A stretch of 64,000 bases of DNA from JACKJA01 sp050297015 (GTDB taxonomy: Bacteria; Pseudomonadota; Alphaproteobacteria; Micavibrionales; Micavibrionaceae): contig JBNKRZ010000037.1 of assembly GCA_050297015.1 (NCBI GenBank), positions 33,984 through 97,983 of the forward strand. The letters are read 5' to 3'. The translations under genes and the position numbers were made by a program. Numbering within the stretch: position 1 is the stretch's first letter; every line of letters starts with the position of its first letter. This document shows, piece after piece, positions 34,274-42,826 of the stretch. The notes below the pieces were generated by a model. That model did no database searches. It was not told the DNA's origin and saw only the letters and a list, made by a program, of their open reading frames with translations.

Positions 34274-36121
34274 TTACGAATCCGCGTATCCCTGAGCCTG
34301 ATGTAAGGCCATGACACGTTCTTCGTTTTCCGGGGAGGTGTCCTGTGCCAACGATTGCGCCGCGGCTCTATACTCTTCCCTGTAATCTTCCTGCTCTAGC
34401 TCCTTCAAAAGAGCCTGCACGCACTCAATGACATAATCTTCATCCGTATCTTGCCGCGCAAACCCGGCATGCGTATAGAGCGCCGGAGTCATAAGGGCCG
34501 CCAAATCTTCCACATAACCCTGTTCACAGAGATGGTCGTACAGCCCGGCTCTGTCAAGCCCCGGTTCTGCCCCGAGGATGTTTAATACAGCCTGCCGTAA
34601 CGAATCAAGCCTTTTATTTTCAATGAAAAACATACCCAAGGCTTCTTCCAATAGAGAAAAAAGCACCGGATGGTTAATCAAACTCGCAAGCAATATGTGC
34701 TGTAACAATCTCCGACGGGATACGGCAGGGCGCCCCACCCGCACAGAAAGCTGCGCCTGCCTTGCATTCCGTGCATTATACGCCCCCTTTCCACCTTGCT
34801 TTTTGGAAAAGGACGGCCCGAACGCTTTATAGAGTTTATCCTTAATCGCCTGACGATAGTATTGCTGTACAGAGCGCTCGGCAATGCGCGTCACCTCATC
34901 ATTCAACGTTTTTTCCAGCCCCGCCCGCGCTTCCGGCGTTTTAAGAGAGCGGCCTGCCGTGTGATGTTCCCACAGAAAATCCACCAAAGACATTGAGCTA
35001 TCAAGAATCTTTTGAAAAGCACCGCGGCCTTTCTTTTCGATCAAACTGTCTGGGTCTTCTCCCTGAGGCAGAAAAGCAATCTCCACACTTTGATCCGGCG
35101 CCAAAAGAGGCAGCAAGCGTTCACAAGCCCGCGCCGCAGCCCGCTGCCCGGCATTATCACCATCAAAGCACAGAATCGGCGTTTTAGGCGCAGCCGGAAT
35201 CATCTTCCACAAACTCACAATCTGGTCTTCGGTCAATGCCGTCCCCAGCGGCGCCACCGCGCCTTTATACCCGGCGGCGCTACAAGCCATCACATCCAGA
35301 TACCCCTCCACCACAATCACAGGCTGGCCGTCGGCAGCGGCCTGCCGCGCTTGCGCTTCATTATAAAGCATCCGCCCCTTATGAAAGAGTGGCGTGTCGG
35401 ACGAGTTAATATATTTCGGTGGCTTAAAATCCCCCCGCTCCGGCGGTCTTAAGTGCTCCGGCAATATTCGGCCACCGAAAGCCACCACCCGGCCCCGGCG
35501 GTCTGTCACCGGAAACATAATCCGGTCACGAAAGAACGCATACGGGTCCGTGCCGCGATTCGAGGGACGCGTAACCCCCGCCTCGATCATCTGCGCATCC
35601 GTGTAGCCTTTTTGCTTCAGGTAATTACGTAGCGCCTGCCCGTCTGCCGGAGAATAGCCCAGCCGAAAAGCATGAAGCTGATCTTCCGGCACCCCCCGTT
35701 CTTGCAAATATTGGAGCGCCGCCCCCCCCTCACGGTCCAGCAAAACACTTTCAAAGAACTTCGTTGTATCCTCGATCAGGCCATAGAGGTCTTTTTCCTC
35801 TTTGGCCTTTTGCACTTCCTGCGGCGAGGGTTTGGGAACTTCCATCCCGGCCATCGCGGCAAGCTGTTCAATCGCATCAATGAAGGAAAGATTATCATGG
35901 CTCATCAGAAATTCGATGACATCGCCATGCGCGCCGCAACCAAAGCAGTGATAGAACTGCTTATCATCGTTGACGGTAAAGGATGGTGTTTTTTCCTTAT
36001 GAAACGGACAGCAACCGGAAAACTCCCGCCCCGCACGGCGCAATTGCACACGCTTGCCGATCAGATCGGACAACGTAATGCGGTTGCGCAACTCTTCTTT
36101 AAAGCGTGGAGATATGGACAT
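34274..36121 (-). CDS. dnaG: DNA primase
   Basis: Makes RNA primers at the replication fork. The 615-residue protein has the CHC2 zinc ribbon with ligands C38, H41, C59 and C62 (GCCPFHKEKTPSF, FYHCFGCGAHGD). The RNA-polymerase core has the TOPRIM glutamate in VIVVEGYLDVMAC and the acidic pair in LCFDGDNAGQRAA. The C-terminal helicase-interaction domain is the last 150 or so residues. Gene order yqeY-dnaG-rpoD is the familiar macromolecular-synthesis cluster. A palindromic repeat has been inserted between yqeY and dnaG. Confidence 0.97.
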   Translation of the reverse strand: MSISPRFKEELRNRITLSDLIGKRVQLRRAGREFSGCCPFHKEKTPSFTVNDDKQFYHCFGCGAHGDVIEFLMSHDNLSFIDAIEQLAAMAGMEVPKPSPQEVQKAKEEKDLYGLIEDTTKFFESVLLDREGGAALQYLQERGVPEDQLHAFRLGYSPADGQALRNYLKQKGYTDAQMIEAGVTRPSNRGTDPYAFFRDRIMFPVTDRRGRVVAFGGRILPEHLRPPERGDFKPPKYINSSDTPLFHKGRMLYNEAQARQAAADGQPVIVVEGYLDVMACSAAGYKGAVAPLGTALTEDQIVSLWKMIPAAPKTPILCFDGDNAGQRAAARACERLLPLLAPDQSVEIAFLPQGEDPDSLIEKKGRGAFQKILDSSMSLVDFLWEHHTAGRSLKTPEARAGLEKTLNDEVTRIAERSVQQYYRQAIKDKLYKAFGPSFSKKQGGKGAYNARNARQAQLSVRVGRPAVSRRRLLQHILLASLINHPVLFSLLEEALGMFFIENKRLDSLRQAVLNILGAEPGLDRAGLYDHLCEQGYVEDLAALMTPALYTHAGFARQDTDEDYVIECVQALLKELEQEDYREEYRAAAQSLAQDTSPENEERVMALHQAQGYADS

Positions 36122-36173
36122 AAAAGATGTTTAGCAAAACCCAGATACAAATGCACGCAGAGAATTACGCTAT

Positions 36174-36296
36174 CGTCATTGCGAACAGCAGGCGAAGCAA
36201 TCCAGAATATCCCATCACTCTGGATTGCCGCGTCGGGCGCTTTTTAAAATGTTCCACGCGCTTTGCGCTTCAGAACGCGCCCTCCTCGCAATGACG
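36174..36296. repeat. Palindromic intergenic repeat (CGTCATTGCGA ends)
   Basis: 123 bp bounded by the perfect 11-bp inverted repeat CGTCATTGCGA (36174-36184) / TCGCAATGACG (36286-36296). A nested inverted pair GCAATCCAGA (36197-36206) / TCTGGATTGC (36219-36228) and a region of GCGCTTTGCGCTTCAG follow. This is the look of the dispersed palindromic repeats common in proteobacterial intergenic DNA, non-coding and without a transposase. Confidence 0.85.
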
Positions 36297-36301
36297 AAAC
36301 G

Positions 36302-36757
36302 TTATGCCAGCTTTTGCTTCACAACGCCCCCGGCCTTGCCCATATCAAGCTGCCCGGCGTAGCGTTCTTTCAGCTGCCCCATGACCTTGCCCATATCCTT
36401 GATCCCGGCGGCGCCCGTCTCTGTGATAATCGCGGCAATCGCCTCCTGCATTTCCTCTTCACTCAGAGCCTTAGGCAAAAAGCGCTGGATCACTTCGATC
36501 TCGGCCTCTTCCCGCTCAGCCAGTTCAGGGCGCTCCGCATCACGGTAAGTCTTGGAGCTTTCCTGACGCTGTTTAATCATGGATTGCAGCATAGACAGAA
36601 TTTCATTTTCGGAGACACCTTCGCTGCCCTGCCCCCGGGCATTAATGTCCCGGTCCTTCATCGCGGCAATAATCAAACGGATCGTCGCCATCGCAACCTT
36701 ATCGCCACTTTTCAGGGCTTCTTTTAATGCGTTGTTGAATTCTTCTCTTTTTTCCAC
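36302..36757 (-). CDS. GatB/YqeY domain protein
   Basis: 151-residue protein with the tail domain found at the end of the GatB subunit of tRNA amidotransferase. Typical pieces are MATIRLIIAAMKDRDI, ENEILSMLQSMIKQRQES, ELAEREEAEIEVIQRFLP and GIKDMGKVMGQLKERYAGQ. The start is a GTG seven bases after AGGAAG. The family is probably tRNA-linked, but no reaction is established. It precedes dnaG and rpoD and is divergent from carA. Confidence 0.92.
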   Translation of the reverse strand: MEKREEFNNALKEALKSGDKVAMATIRLIIAAMKDRDINARGQGSEGVSENEILSMLQSMIKQRQESSKTYRDAERPELAEREEAEIEVIQRFLPKALSEEEMQEAIAAIITETGAAGIKDMGKVMGQLKERYAGQLDMGKAGGVVKQKLA

Positions 36758-36828
36758 TTTTTTACTTCCTTTTTCAGCTTAAACCCTTTAAGAACTCTAT
36801 CTCTAGCGACACCTGCTAGAGGAATCAG

Positions 36829-37986
36829 ATGACAGACCTTTCTAATATAAAACAGCCTGCGAACGCAACGGCTGTTATTGTTATGGCCGACGGAAGCGTT
36901 ATTTGGGGGCGCGGCATCGGGGCCGCCACCAAATCAGTCGGCGAAATCTGTTTTAATACGGGACTTACAGGCTATCAGGAAACCCTGACGGATCCCTCCT
37001 ATGCCGGACAGATTATCACCTTTACCTTTCCTCATATTGGCAATGTCGGCACCAACGATGAAGATATCGAATCACTCAAGCCGGCGGCGCGTGGACTGAT
37101 CGTCCGTGAAGACATCACCGCGCCATCAAACTGGCGCGCGCAAAAGCACCTCGATGAATGGCTGAAAGATAACAATATGCCGGGCATTTGCAATATTGAT
37201 ACCCGCGCCCTGACTCGCCGCATTCGTGACGGCGGCGCGCCGAACGGTGTCATTTGCCACGCCCCGGACGGAAAATTCGATCTCAAGGCTCTGCACGAAG
37301 AAGCGCAGAGCTGGCCCGGCCTCGACGGCATGGACCTTGCCAAAGATGTCACCTGCGCCGAAGCTTACGAATGGACGGAAAGCGAATGGACGATTGAAAA
37401 CGGCTACGGCACACAAGACAAGCCCGCCCATCACGTCGTCGCGATGGATTTTGGCGCCAAGCGTAATATCCTGCGCTGCCTTGCCGCGACAGGCTGCAAA
37501 GTGACTGTTGTCCCGGCCGCCACCCCGGCCTCCGATATTTTAAACCTCAAGCCCGACGGTGTATTCCTGTCGAACGGCCCCGGCGATCCGGCAGCTACCG
37601 GGGAATACGCGGTCCCGACCATTCAAAAGATACTGGAACATAACGTGCCTGTATTCGGGATTTGCCTCGGCCACCAGATGCTCGCGCTGGCGCTGGGCGG
37701 CCAGACAAAGAAAATGCATCTCGGCCACCGCGGCGCGAACCACCCGGTCAAAGACCTTGAAACGGGGATCGTCGAAATTACCAGTCAAAACCACGGCTTC
37801 TGCATTATTCCTGAGACATTGCCCGAAGATGTCGAGGTGTCGCACACCAGCCTGTTCGATGGCTCCAACGAAGGGCTAAAACTAAAAGGCAAGCCTGTCT
37901 TTTCCGTGCAATACCACCCGGAGGCCTCCCCCGGCCCGCAAGACAGTCATTACTTGTTTGAGAGATTTGTGGAGATGATGGGATGA
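36829..37986 (+). CDS. carA: Carbamoyl-phosphate synthase small subunit
   Basis: Glutaminase subunit that feeds ammonia to CarB for arginine and pyrimidine synthesis. The 385-residue protein has the N-terminal CPSase domain (FNTGLTGYQETLTDPSYAGQ) and a C-terminal class I amidotransferase with the nucleophile in FGICLGHQML and the His/Glu pair in VQYHPEASPGP. AGAGGA precedes the ATG. Its stop overlaps the start of a GxxExxY gene (ATGA), and carB is displaced more than 900 bp downstream by two small cassettes. Confidence 0.97.
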   Translation: MTDLSNIKQPANATAVIVMADGSVIWGRGIGAATKSVGEICFNTGLTGYQETLTDPSYAGQIITFTFPHIGNVGTNDEDIESLKPAARGLIVREDITAPSNWRAQKHLDEWLKDNNMPGICNIDTRALTRRIRDGGAPNGVICHAPDGKFDLKALHEEAQSWPGLDGMDLAKDVTCAEAYEWTESEWTIENGYGTQDKPAHHVVAMDFGAKRNILRCLAATGCKVTVVPAATPASDILNLKPDGVFLSNGPGDPAATGEYAVPTIQKILEHNVPVFGICLGHQMLALALGGQTKKMHLGHRGANHPVKDLETGIVEITSQNHGFCIIPETLPEDVEVSHTSLFDGSNEGLKLKGKPVFSVQYHPEASPGPQDSHYLFERFVEMMG

Positions 37987-38405
37987 GTTTTGTCACCACA
38001 GAGCGCACAGAGATCACGGAGAATTTCACAGAGTGTAATTTAAATACGCTCTCCGGGCAAATTATTGATTGCGGGATTTACGTTCACCGCCAACTGGGGC
38101 CGGGGCTGCTGGAAAGCGCCTATCAAAAAGCACTGGCTTATGTTTTTACGCAACGGAACATTCCCTTTGAAAAAGAAAAGATCATTCCCGTCACAATCGA
38201 CGGCTTTGTGATTGATGACGCCTATCGCGCCGACTTTGTGATCGCCGATCAAATCATTCTCGAAACAAAAAGCGTTAAAGCCTTGCAGCCCATAGATGAG
38301 GCGCAACTTTTAACTTACATGAAGCTCGGTGGTTTTCCGCTGGGCCTGTTGATGAATTTTAATGTGAAACTGTTGAAAGACGGTATCAAACGGATGAGGT
38401 TATAA
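37983..38405 (+). CDS. GxxExxY family protein
   Basis: 140-residue member of the GxxExxY family; the name-giving motif is in RQLGPGLLESAYQKALAYVF. Further typical blocks are FEKEKIIPV, YRADFVIADQIILETKSV and QLLTYMKLGGFPLGLLMNF. The D-x19-E/K pattern (ADFV then ETKSVKAL) resembles a PD-(D/E)XK nuclease-like core, an inference. Its first 17 or so codons are derived from the CACAGAG repeat that borders the cassette (VTTERTEITENFTE), so the ancestral start may lie later. The ATG overlaps the carA stop, so it is translated by coupling. Known members have no settled role. Confidence 0.9.
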   Translation: MSFVTTERTEITENFTECNLNTLSGQIIDCGIYVHRQLGPGLLESAYQKALAYVFTQRNIPFEKEKIIPVTIDGFVIDDAYRADFVIADQIILETKSVKALQPIDEAQLLTYMKLGGFPLGLLMNFNVKLLKDGIKRMRL

Positions 38406-38432
38406 CTCTGTGTCCTCTGTGATCCCTGTGGT
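37992..38432 (+). mobile_element. Cassette 1: GxxExxY gene bounded by inverted CACAGAG repeats
   Basis: Left repeat 37992-38033 (GTCACCACAGAGCGCACAGA and on to TTCACAGAG) and right repeat 38404-38432, inverted (AACTCTGTG to CCCTGTGGT), enclose a single gene. No transposase is present. The same repeat ends bound a second cassette immediately downstream. Together they separate carA from carB. Confidence 0.6.
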
Positions 38433-38441
38433 TTTTTATTA

Positions 38442-38875
38442 TTCACCACAGAGAGCACAGAGAGCACAGAGAAAGTGAACACTAAAAAATGGAACAATTG
38501 GAATAAAAAAATGGAACTAAAAAAATTTATAAAATCAACCCTTATTGATATTTGCGAAGCTATTGATGAAGCAAAAAAAGCTTCAATAGAGACGGCAGCT
38601 ATTGCTCCCGGAACAGTAAAAGGAAAACCTGTAGATAAAGGTCAACTTGTAAGTTTTGACATTATGGTAACAGCTTCAAATTCTGCACAAGGAGAAGGGA
38701 AAGGGAAAATAGAAGTTCTTGCACTCGGGGCGAATTTAGACGGAAAAGTCAGTTCAGAAAAAGAAAATACAAACAGAATACAGTTTCAAGTTCCTGTTTA
38801 TTTTAGCGGTCGTATGGACAAGAATTCATTATAACCTCTTGAAAACTCCGTGTTCTCTGTGATCTCTGTGGTGAA
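38442..38875 (+). mobile_element. Cassette 2: unknown AT-rich gene bounded by inverted CACAGAG repeats
   Basis: Left repeat 38442-38474 (TTCACCACAGAGAGCACAGA and on) and right repeat 38844-38875, inverted (AACTCCGTG to CTCTGTGGTGAA), enclose one small gene that is much richer in A+T than carA or carB. Cassette 1's right repeat and cassette 2's left repeat are only 9 bp apart, head to head. Non-autonomous; origin unknown. Confidence 0.6.
38511..38834 (+). CDS. Unknown small protein in cassette 2
   Basis: 107 residues, not recognised with certainty. The ATG at 38511 follows GGAATAAAA; an in-frame GTG at 38475 lies inside the repeat. Layout: an amphipathic helix (KFIKSTLIDICEAIDEAKKA), a short variable loop, then beta strands (LVSFDIMVTASN, KGKIEVLALGAN, NRIQFQVPVYF). 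The alternation of strands ending in VPVYF suggests a small beta-sandwich; no signal peptide or membrane segment. Codons end mostly in A or T, in contrast to the carA and carB genes around it, which points to recent acquisition. Confidence 0.65.
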   Translation: MELKKFIKSTLIDICEAIDEAKKASIETAAIAPGTVKGKPVDKGQLVSFDIMVTASNSAQGEGKGKIEVLALGANLDGKVSSEKENTNRIQFQVPVYFSGRMDKNSL

Positions 38876-38900
38876 TAAAAAAAGAAAGTAACGAAACAAA

Positions 38901-41900
38901 ATGCCCAAACGTACCGACATAAAATCCATCTGTATCATTGGCGCCGGGCCTATCGTTATCGGGCAGGCGTGCGAATTTGACTATTCCGGGGCGCAGGCAT
39001 GTAAAGCCCTGCGGGAGGAAGGCTACCGCGTGGTGCTGGTCAACTCCAACCCGGCCACGATCATGACTGACCCGGAGATGGCGGATGCCACTTATATCGA
39101 GCCGATAACCCCGGCGATCGTCGCGAAAATTCTGGAACAGGAAAAACCCGACGCGCTGCTCCCCACCATGGGCGGGCAAACGGCGCTGAACACCGCGCTG
39201 GCGCTGGCCGAAGACGGCACGCTGGATCGTCTCGGCATTGAGCTGATCGGCGCGAAAGCCGACGTCATCGACAAAGCCGAAAACCGGGAACGCTTTAAAC
39301 AATGCATGGATGAAATCGGCCTAGAATCCCCCAAAAGCGCCGTGGTTCACACGCTGGAAGAAGCCCGCGCCGCGCTGGAAGATTTGGGCCTTCCGGCCAT
39401 TATACGCCCCTCCTTCACCCTCGGCGGCACGGGCGGCGGCGTGGCTTACAACCGCGATGAGTTCGACCAGATCGTGCGCGACGGCCTCGATGCTTCCCCC
39501 ACGAATGAAGTACTGATCGATGAATCCCTTCTGGGCTGGAAAGAATATGAAATGGAAGTTGTTCGCGATAAAAACGACAACTGCATCATTATCTGTTCCA
39601 TCGAAAACGTGGACCCGATGGGCGTGCATACGGGAGATTCGATCACCGTTGCCCCGGCCCTGACCCTGACGGATAAAGAATACCAGATCATGCGGAACGC
39701 CTCCCTCGCCGTGCTGCGTGGGATCGGTGTGGAAACAGGCGGCTCGAACGTGCAATTCGGCCTCAACCCGGAGACGGGGCGCATGGTCGTGATTGAAATG
39801 AACCCCCGGGTTTCGCGCTCCTCGGCGCTGGCCTCCAAAGCCACAGGCTTCCCGATTGCCAAAATCGCCGCCAAGCTGGCTGTCGGCTACACGCTGGATG
39901 AGCTGGGCAACGATATCACAGGCGGCAAAACCCCGGCCAGTTTTGAGCCGACGATTGATTACGTGGTGACCAAAATCCCGCGCTTCGCATTTGAGAAATT
40001 CGATGCCACCGACAACAGCCTGACCACGGCGATGAAGTCCGTCGGCGAGGTTATGGCGATTGGCCGTAACTTTGAAGAATCCATGCAAAAAGCCCTGCGC
40101 GGGATGGAGAAGGGCCTGTCCGGTTTCGATCCTATTCCCCTGCCCGGCCATTCAAACCCAGACGAAACGCCGCACCCGGACCTCCTCCGTGCCGCGATTT
40201 CACGCGCAACGCCGCAGCGCATATTATACATCGCACAAGCGCTCCGTTACGGCCTGTCCCTTGACGATGTGTTCGAAATCACAAAATTCGACCGCTGGTT
40301 CCTTGAGCGCATACAAAACATCATCGACACCGAAGACCGCGTTAAAAACGGCGGCCTGCCGGTTGACGGCGAAGGCTGGGTAGCCCTTAAAAAACTGGGT
40401 TTCTCCGACCAACGGCTTGCGGCTCTTGTCGGTGTTGAGGAATCCCACGTCCGCACCGCGCGCCAAAAACACAACGTCCGCCCTGTCTATAAACGGGTCG
40501 ATAGCTGCGCCGCGGAAATCCCGTCCGAGACGGCCTATATGTACAGCTGTTACGAGGGCGACGGCCTCAACCCGCCAGAAAGCGAATGCGCGCCCTCCGA
40601 CTGCAAAAAAGTCATCATCCTCGGCGGCGGTCCCAACCGGATCGGGCAAGGGATCGAATTTGATTATTGCTGTGTCCATGCGGCCTATGCCCTTAAGGAA
40701 GCCGGGTTTGAGACGATCATGGTCAATTGCAACCCGGAAACCGTATCCACCGACTATGATACCTCTGACCGGCTGTATTTTGAGCCGCTGACCGAAGAGG
40801 ACGTGGTGGAGTTGATCGAGGCCGAAAGCCAGAACGGTGAAGTCATGGGCGCGATTGTCCAGCTGGGCGGACAAACGCCGTTGAAACTGGCGCACGCTCT
40901 ACAAGCGGCGGGCATTCCGATCCTCGGCACGGATCCGGATGCCATTGATCTGGCCGAAGACCGCGAGCGTTTCCAACAACTCTTGAAGAAACTGAAGCTC
41001 CGCCAGCCTTATAACGGCCTTGCTCATTCCGAGGAAGAAGCCCTGCAAATCGCCGAGGAAATCGGATTCCCGATTGTTCTGCGTCCCTCTTACGTTCTCG
41101 GCGGCCAAGGCATGCAGATCGTCGCCAGTATGGAGGAAACCCGGAATTACATCCGCACGGCCGTGCGCGTTTCCGGAGACAATCCTGTTCTGCTCGACCG
41201 TTATGTACGCGGCGCGATTGAAATTGATGCCGACGCTCTGTGCGATGGCAAGGATGTCTACGTCGCCGGAATCATGGAGCATATCGAGGAAGCGGGTATT
41301 CACTCCGGTGATAGCGCCTGTGTTCTGCCGCCTCACTCTTTACCATATAAAACCGTTAGAGAAATTGAAAAACAAACGGTCAAGCTGGCCAAAGCTTTAA
41401 ATGTTAAGGGATTAATGAATGTACAATACGCCCTCAAAAAAAATAAAAACACTGGCGAATTCGATATTTACATCCTCGAAGTCAACCCCCGCGCCTCACG
41501 CACAGTCCCATTTGTGGCTAAAGCAACCGGGACGCCAGTGGCGAAGATCGCGGCACGTGTAATGGCCGGGGAAAAGCTCTCCGCCTTTCGCAAGCGCGGC
41601 GAACTAAAAGGCATGACGCCCGATCACAGCGCCGTCAAAGCCCCGGTTTTCCCGTGGAGCCGTTTCCCCGGCGTCGATCCGATTTTGGGGCCGGAGATGA
41701 AATCCACCGGCGAGGTTATGGGGATTGCCTACGACATGGCCCCAGCCTTTGCCAAATCACAGCTCGGCGCGGGTATCGACCTGCCGACAACAGGTACCGT
41801 TTTCCTCTCGGTTCAAGATAAAGACAAAGAAGAGCTCATCCCCATCGCGAAGGACTTGGCTGAAATGGGCTTTACCCTTGTGGCGACGGGCGGCACATGC

Positions 41901-42218
41901 GCGCACCTGACAGCCAACGGACTGGAGGTCCGCCGCATCAACAAAGTGATGGAAGGCAAACCAAACATCGTCGATGCCCTGATTAACGGAGAAATCGATT
42001 TGGTTATCAACACCACCGCCAAAGGCCCGCAAGCCGTTGCGGACGCCAGCAATATCCGCCGCATGGCTCTGATGTACAAGGTGCCGCATTATACGCTTTT
42101 GACCGCCGCGCGCGCGGGGATTCAAGCTATCCGCGCTCTGAAGGCCGAAGCCATCCGGGTTCGCCCGCTACAGGACTATTTTGCAGAAAACGATGATGAG
42201 GACGAAGAAGCGGCGTAA
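38901..42218 (+). CDS. carB: Carbamoyl-phosphate synthase large subunit
   Basis: 1105-residue enzyme with two ATP-grasp halves that make carbamoyl phosphate from bicarbonate, ammonia and two ATP. The first half begins with CIIGAGPIVIGQACEFDYSG and shows RPSFTLGGTGGG and EMNPRVSRSSALASKATG; the second has ILGGGPNRIGQGIEFDYC, RPSYVLGGQGMQI and EVNPRASRTVPFVAKATG. The C-terminal 140 residues form the MGS-like allosteric domain (VATGGTCAHLTANGLEV). Its ribosome site is weak (AAGAAAG), and it starts 26 bp after the border repeat of cassette 2, so expression depends on transcription through both cassettes or on a new promoter. Confidence 0.97.
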   Translation: MPKRTDIKSICIIGAGPIVIGQACEFDYSGAQACKALREEGYRVVLVNSNPATIMTDPEMADATYIEPITPAIVAKILEQEKPDALLPTMGGQTALNTALALAEDGTLDRLGIELIGAKADVIDKAENRERFKQCMDEIGLESPKSAVVHTLEEARAALEDLGLPAIIRPSFTLGGTGGGVAYNRDEFDQIVRDGLDASPTNEVLIDESLLGWKEYEMEVVRDKNDNCIIICSIENVDPMGVHTGDSITVAPALTLTDKEYQIMRNASLAVLRGIGVETGGSNVQFGLNPETGRMVVIEMNPRVSRSSALASKATGFPIAKIAAKLAVGYTLDELGNDITGGKTPASFEPTIDYVVTKIPRFAFEKFDATDNSLTTAMKSVGEVMAIGRNFEESMQKALRGMEKGLSGFDPIPLPGHSNPDETPHPDLLRAAISRATPQRILYIAQALRYGLSLDDVFEITKFDRWFLERIQNIIDTEDRVKNGGLPVDGEGWVALKKLGFSDQRLAALVGVEESHVRTARQKHNVRPVYKRVDSCAAEIPSETAYMYSCYEGDGLNPPESECAPSDCKKVIILGGGPNRIGQGIEFDYCCVHAAYALKEAGFETIMVNCNPETVSTDYDTSDRLYFEPLTEEDVVELIEAESQNGEVMGAIVQLGGQTPLKLAHALQAAGIPILGTDPDAIDLAEDRERFQQLLKKLKLRQPYNGLAHSEEEALQIAEEIGFPIVLRPSYVLGGQGMQIVASMEETRNYIRTAVRVSGDNPVLLDRYVRGAIEIDADALCDGKDVYVAGIMEHIEEAGIHSGDSACVLPPHSLPYKTVREIEKQTVKLAKALNVKGLMNVQYALKKNKNTGEFDIYILEVNPRASRTVPFVAKATGTPVAKIAARVMAGEKLSAFRKRGELKGMTPDHSAVKAPVFPWSRFPGVDPILGPEMKSTGEVMGIAYDMAPAFAKSQLGAGIDLPTTGTVFLSVQDKDKEELIPIAKDLAEMGFTLVATGGTCAHLTANGLEVRRINKVMEGKPNIVDALINGEIDLVINTTAKGPQAVADASNIRRMALMYKVPHYTLLTAARAGIQAIRALKAEAIRVRPLQDYFAENDDEDEEAA

Positions 42219-42249
42219 AACCGTCCCTTACAGCTGTTTTGCTTTTTGT

Positions 42250-42278
42250 TTGACCATAGCGGTTTCATAAGCTAGATT
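42250..42278 (+). promoter_or_regulatory. greA promoter
   Basis: TTGACC (42250-42255) and TAGATT (42273-42278) are spaced by 17 bp. The start would be near 42285, giving a leader of about 68 bases that contains a terminator hairpin. Confidence 0.6.
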
Positions 42279-42306
42279 CTCTTCATTCGTATACAGAAAG
42301 AATTTC

Positions 42307-42340
42307 CCCGCCGCTCTATGACGGCGGGCTTGTTTTTATT
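42307..42340 (+). terminator. Intrinsic terminator immediately before greA
   Basis: Stem CCCGCCG / CGGCGGG (42307-42313, 42322-42328), loop of 8, then CTTGTTTTTATT. It ends 13 bases before the greA ATG and 90 bases after carB, so it could end the car transcript, attenuate greA, or do both. Confidence 0.85.
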
Positions 42341-42352
42341 ACAGAGGGTAAC

Positions 42353-42826
42353 ATGGACAAAATTCCCACAACCAAAGCCGGCTATGAAGCTCTGGAAAAA
42401 GAATTAAAACATCTAAAATCCGTTGAACGCCCGAAGGTGATCGAAGATATCGCCGAGGCACGGGCGCACGGTGACTTGTCCGAAAATGCGGAATATCACG
42501 CCGCCCGCGAACGGCAAAGCTTTATCGAAGGGCGCATTCAAGAGTTAGAAGGCGTCATTGGCGCGGCGGAGATTATCGACCATACTAACTTCAGCGGCGA
42601 CACCGTCAAGTTCGGCGCGAAAGTCCTGATCGTCGATGAAGACACCGATGTGGAAGTCTCTTATCAAATCGTGGGGCAATATGAATCAAATGCCGACGAG
42701 GGCAAAATATCCCTAAGCGCACCGATTGCCCGCGCCCTGATCGGCAAGGCCGTTGGTGACAGCATCACCGTACAAGCGCCGCAAGGGGAAAAATACTACG
42801 AAATTCTTGAAGTCGTTTACGAGTAA
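42353..42826 (+). CDS. greA: Transcription elongation factor GreA
   Basis: Rescues backtracked RNA polymerase by stimulating RNA cleavage. The 157-residue protein has the coiled-coil finger with its acidic tip in ARAHGDLSENAEYHAARERQ and the C-terminal FKBP-like domain (ISLSAPIARALIGKAVGDSI). AGAGGG precedes the ATG. The leader contains a strong terminator just upstream of the start codon, as in the E. coli greA leader that yields the GraL RNA. The stop touches the convergent Lrp-family gene with no gap. Confidence 0.96.
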   Translation: MDKIPTTKAGYEALEKELKHLKSVERPKVIEDIAEARAHGDLSENAEYHAARERQSFIEGRIQELEGVIGAAEIIDHTNFSGDTVKFGAKVLIVDEDTDVEVSYQIVGQYESNADEGKISLSAPIARALIGKAVGDSITVQAPQGEKYYEILEVVYE

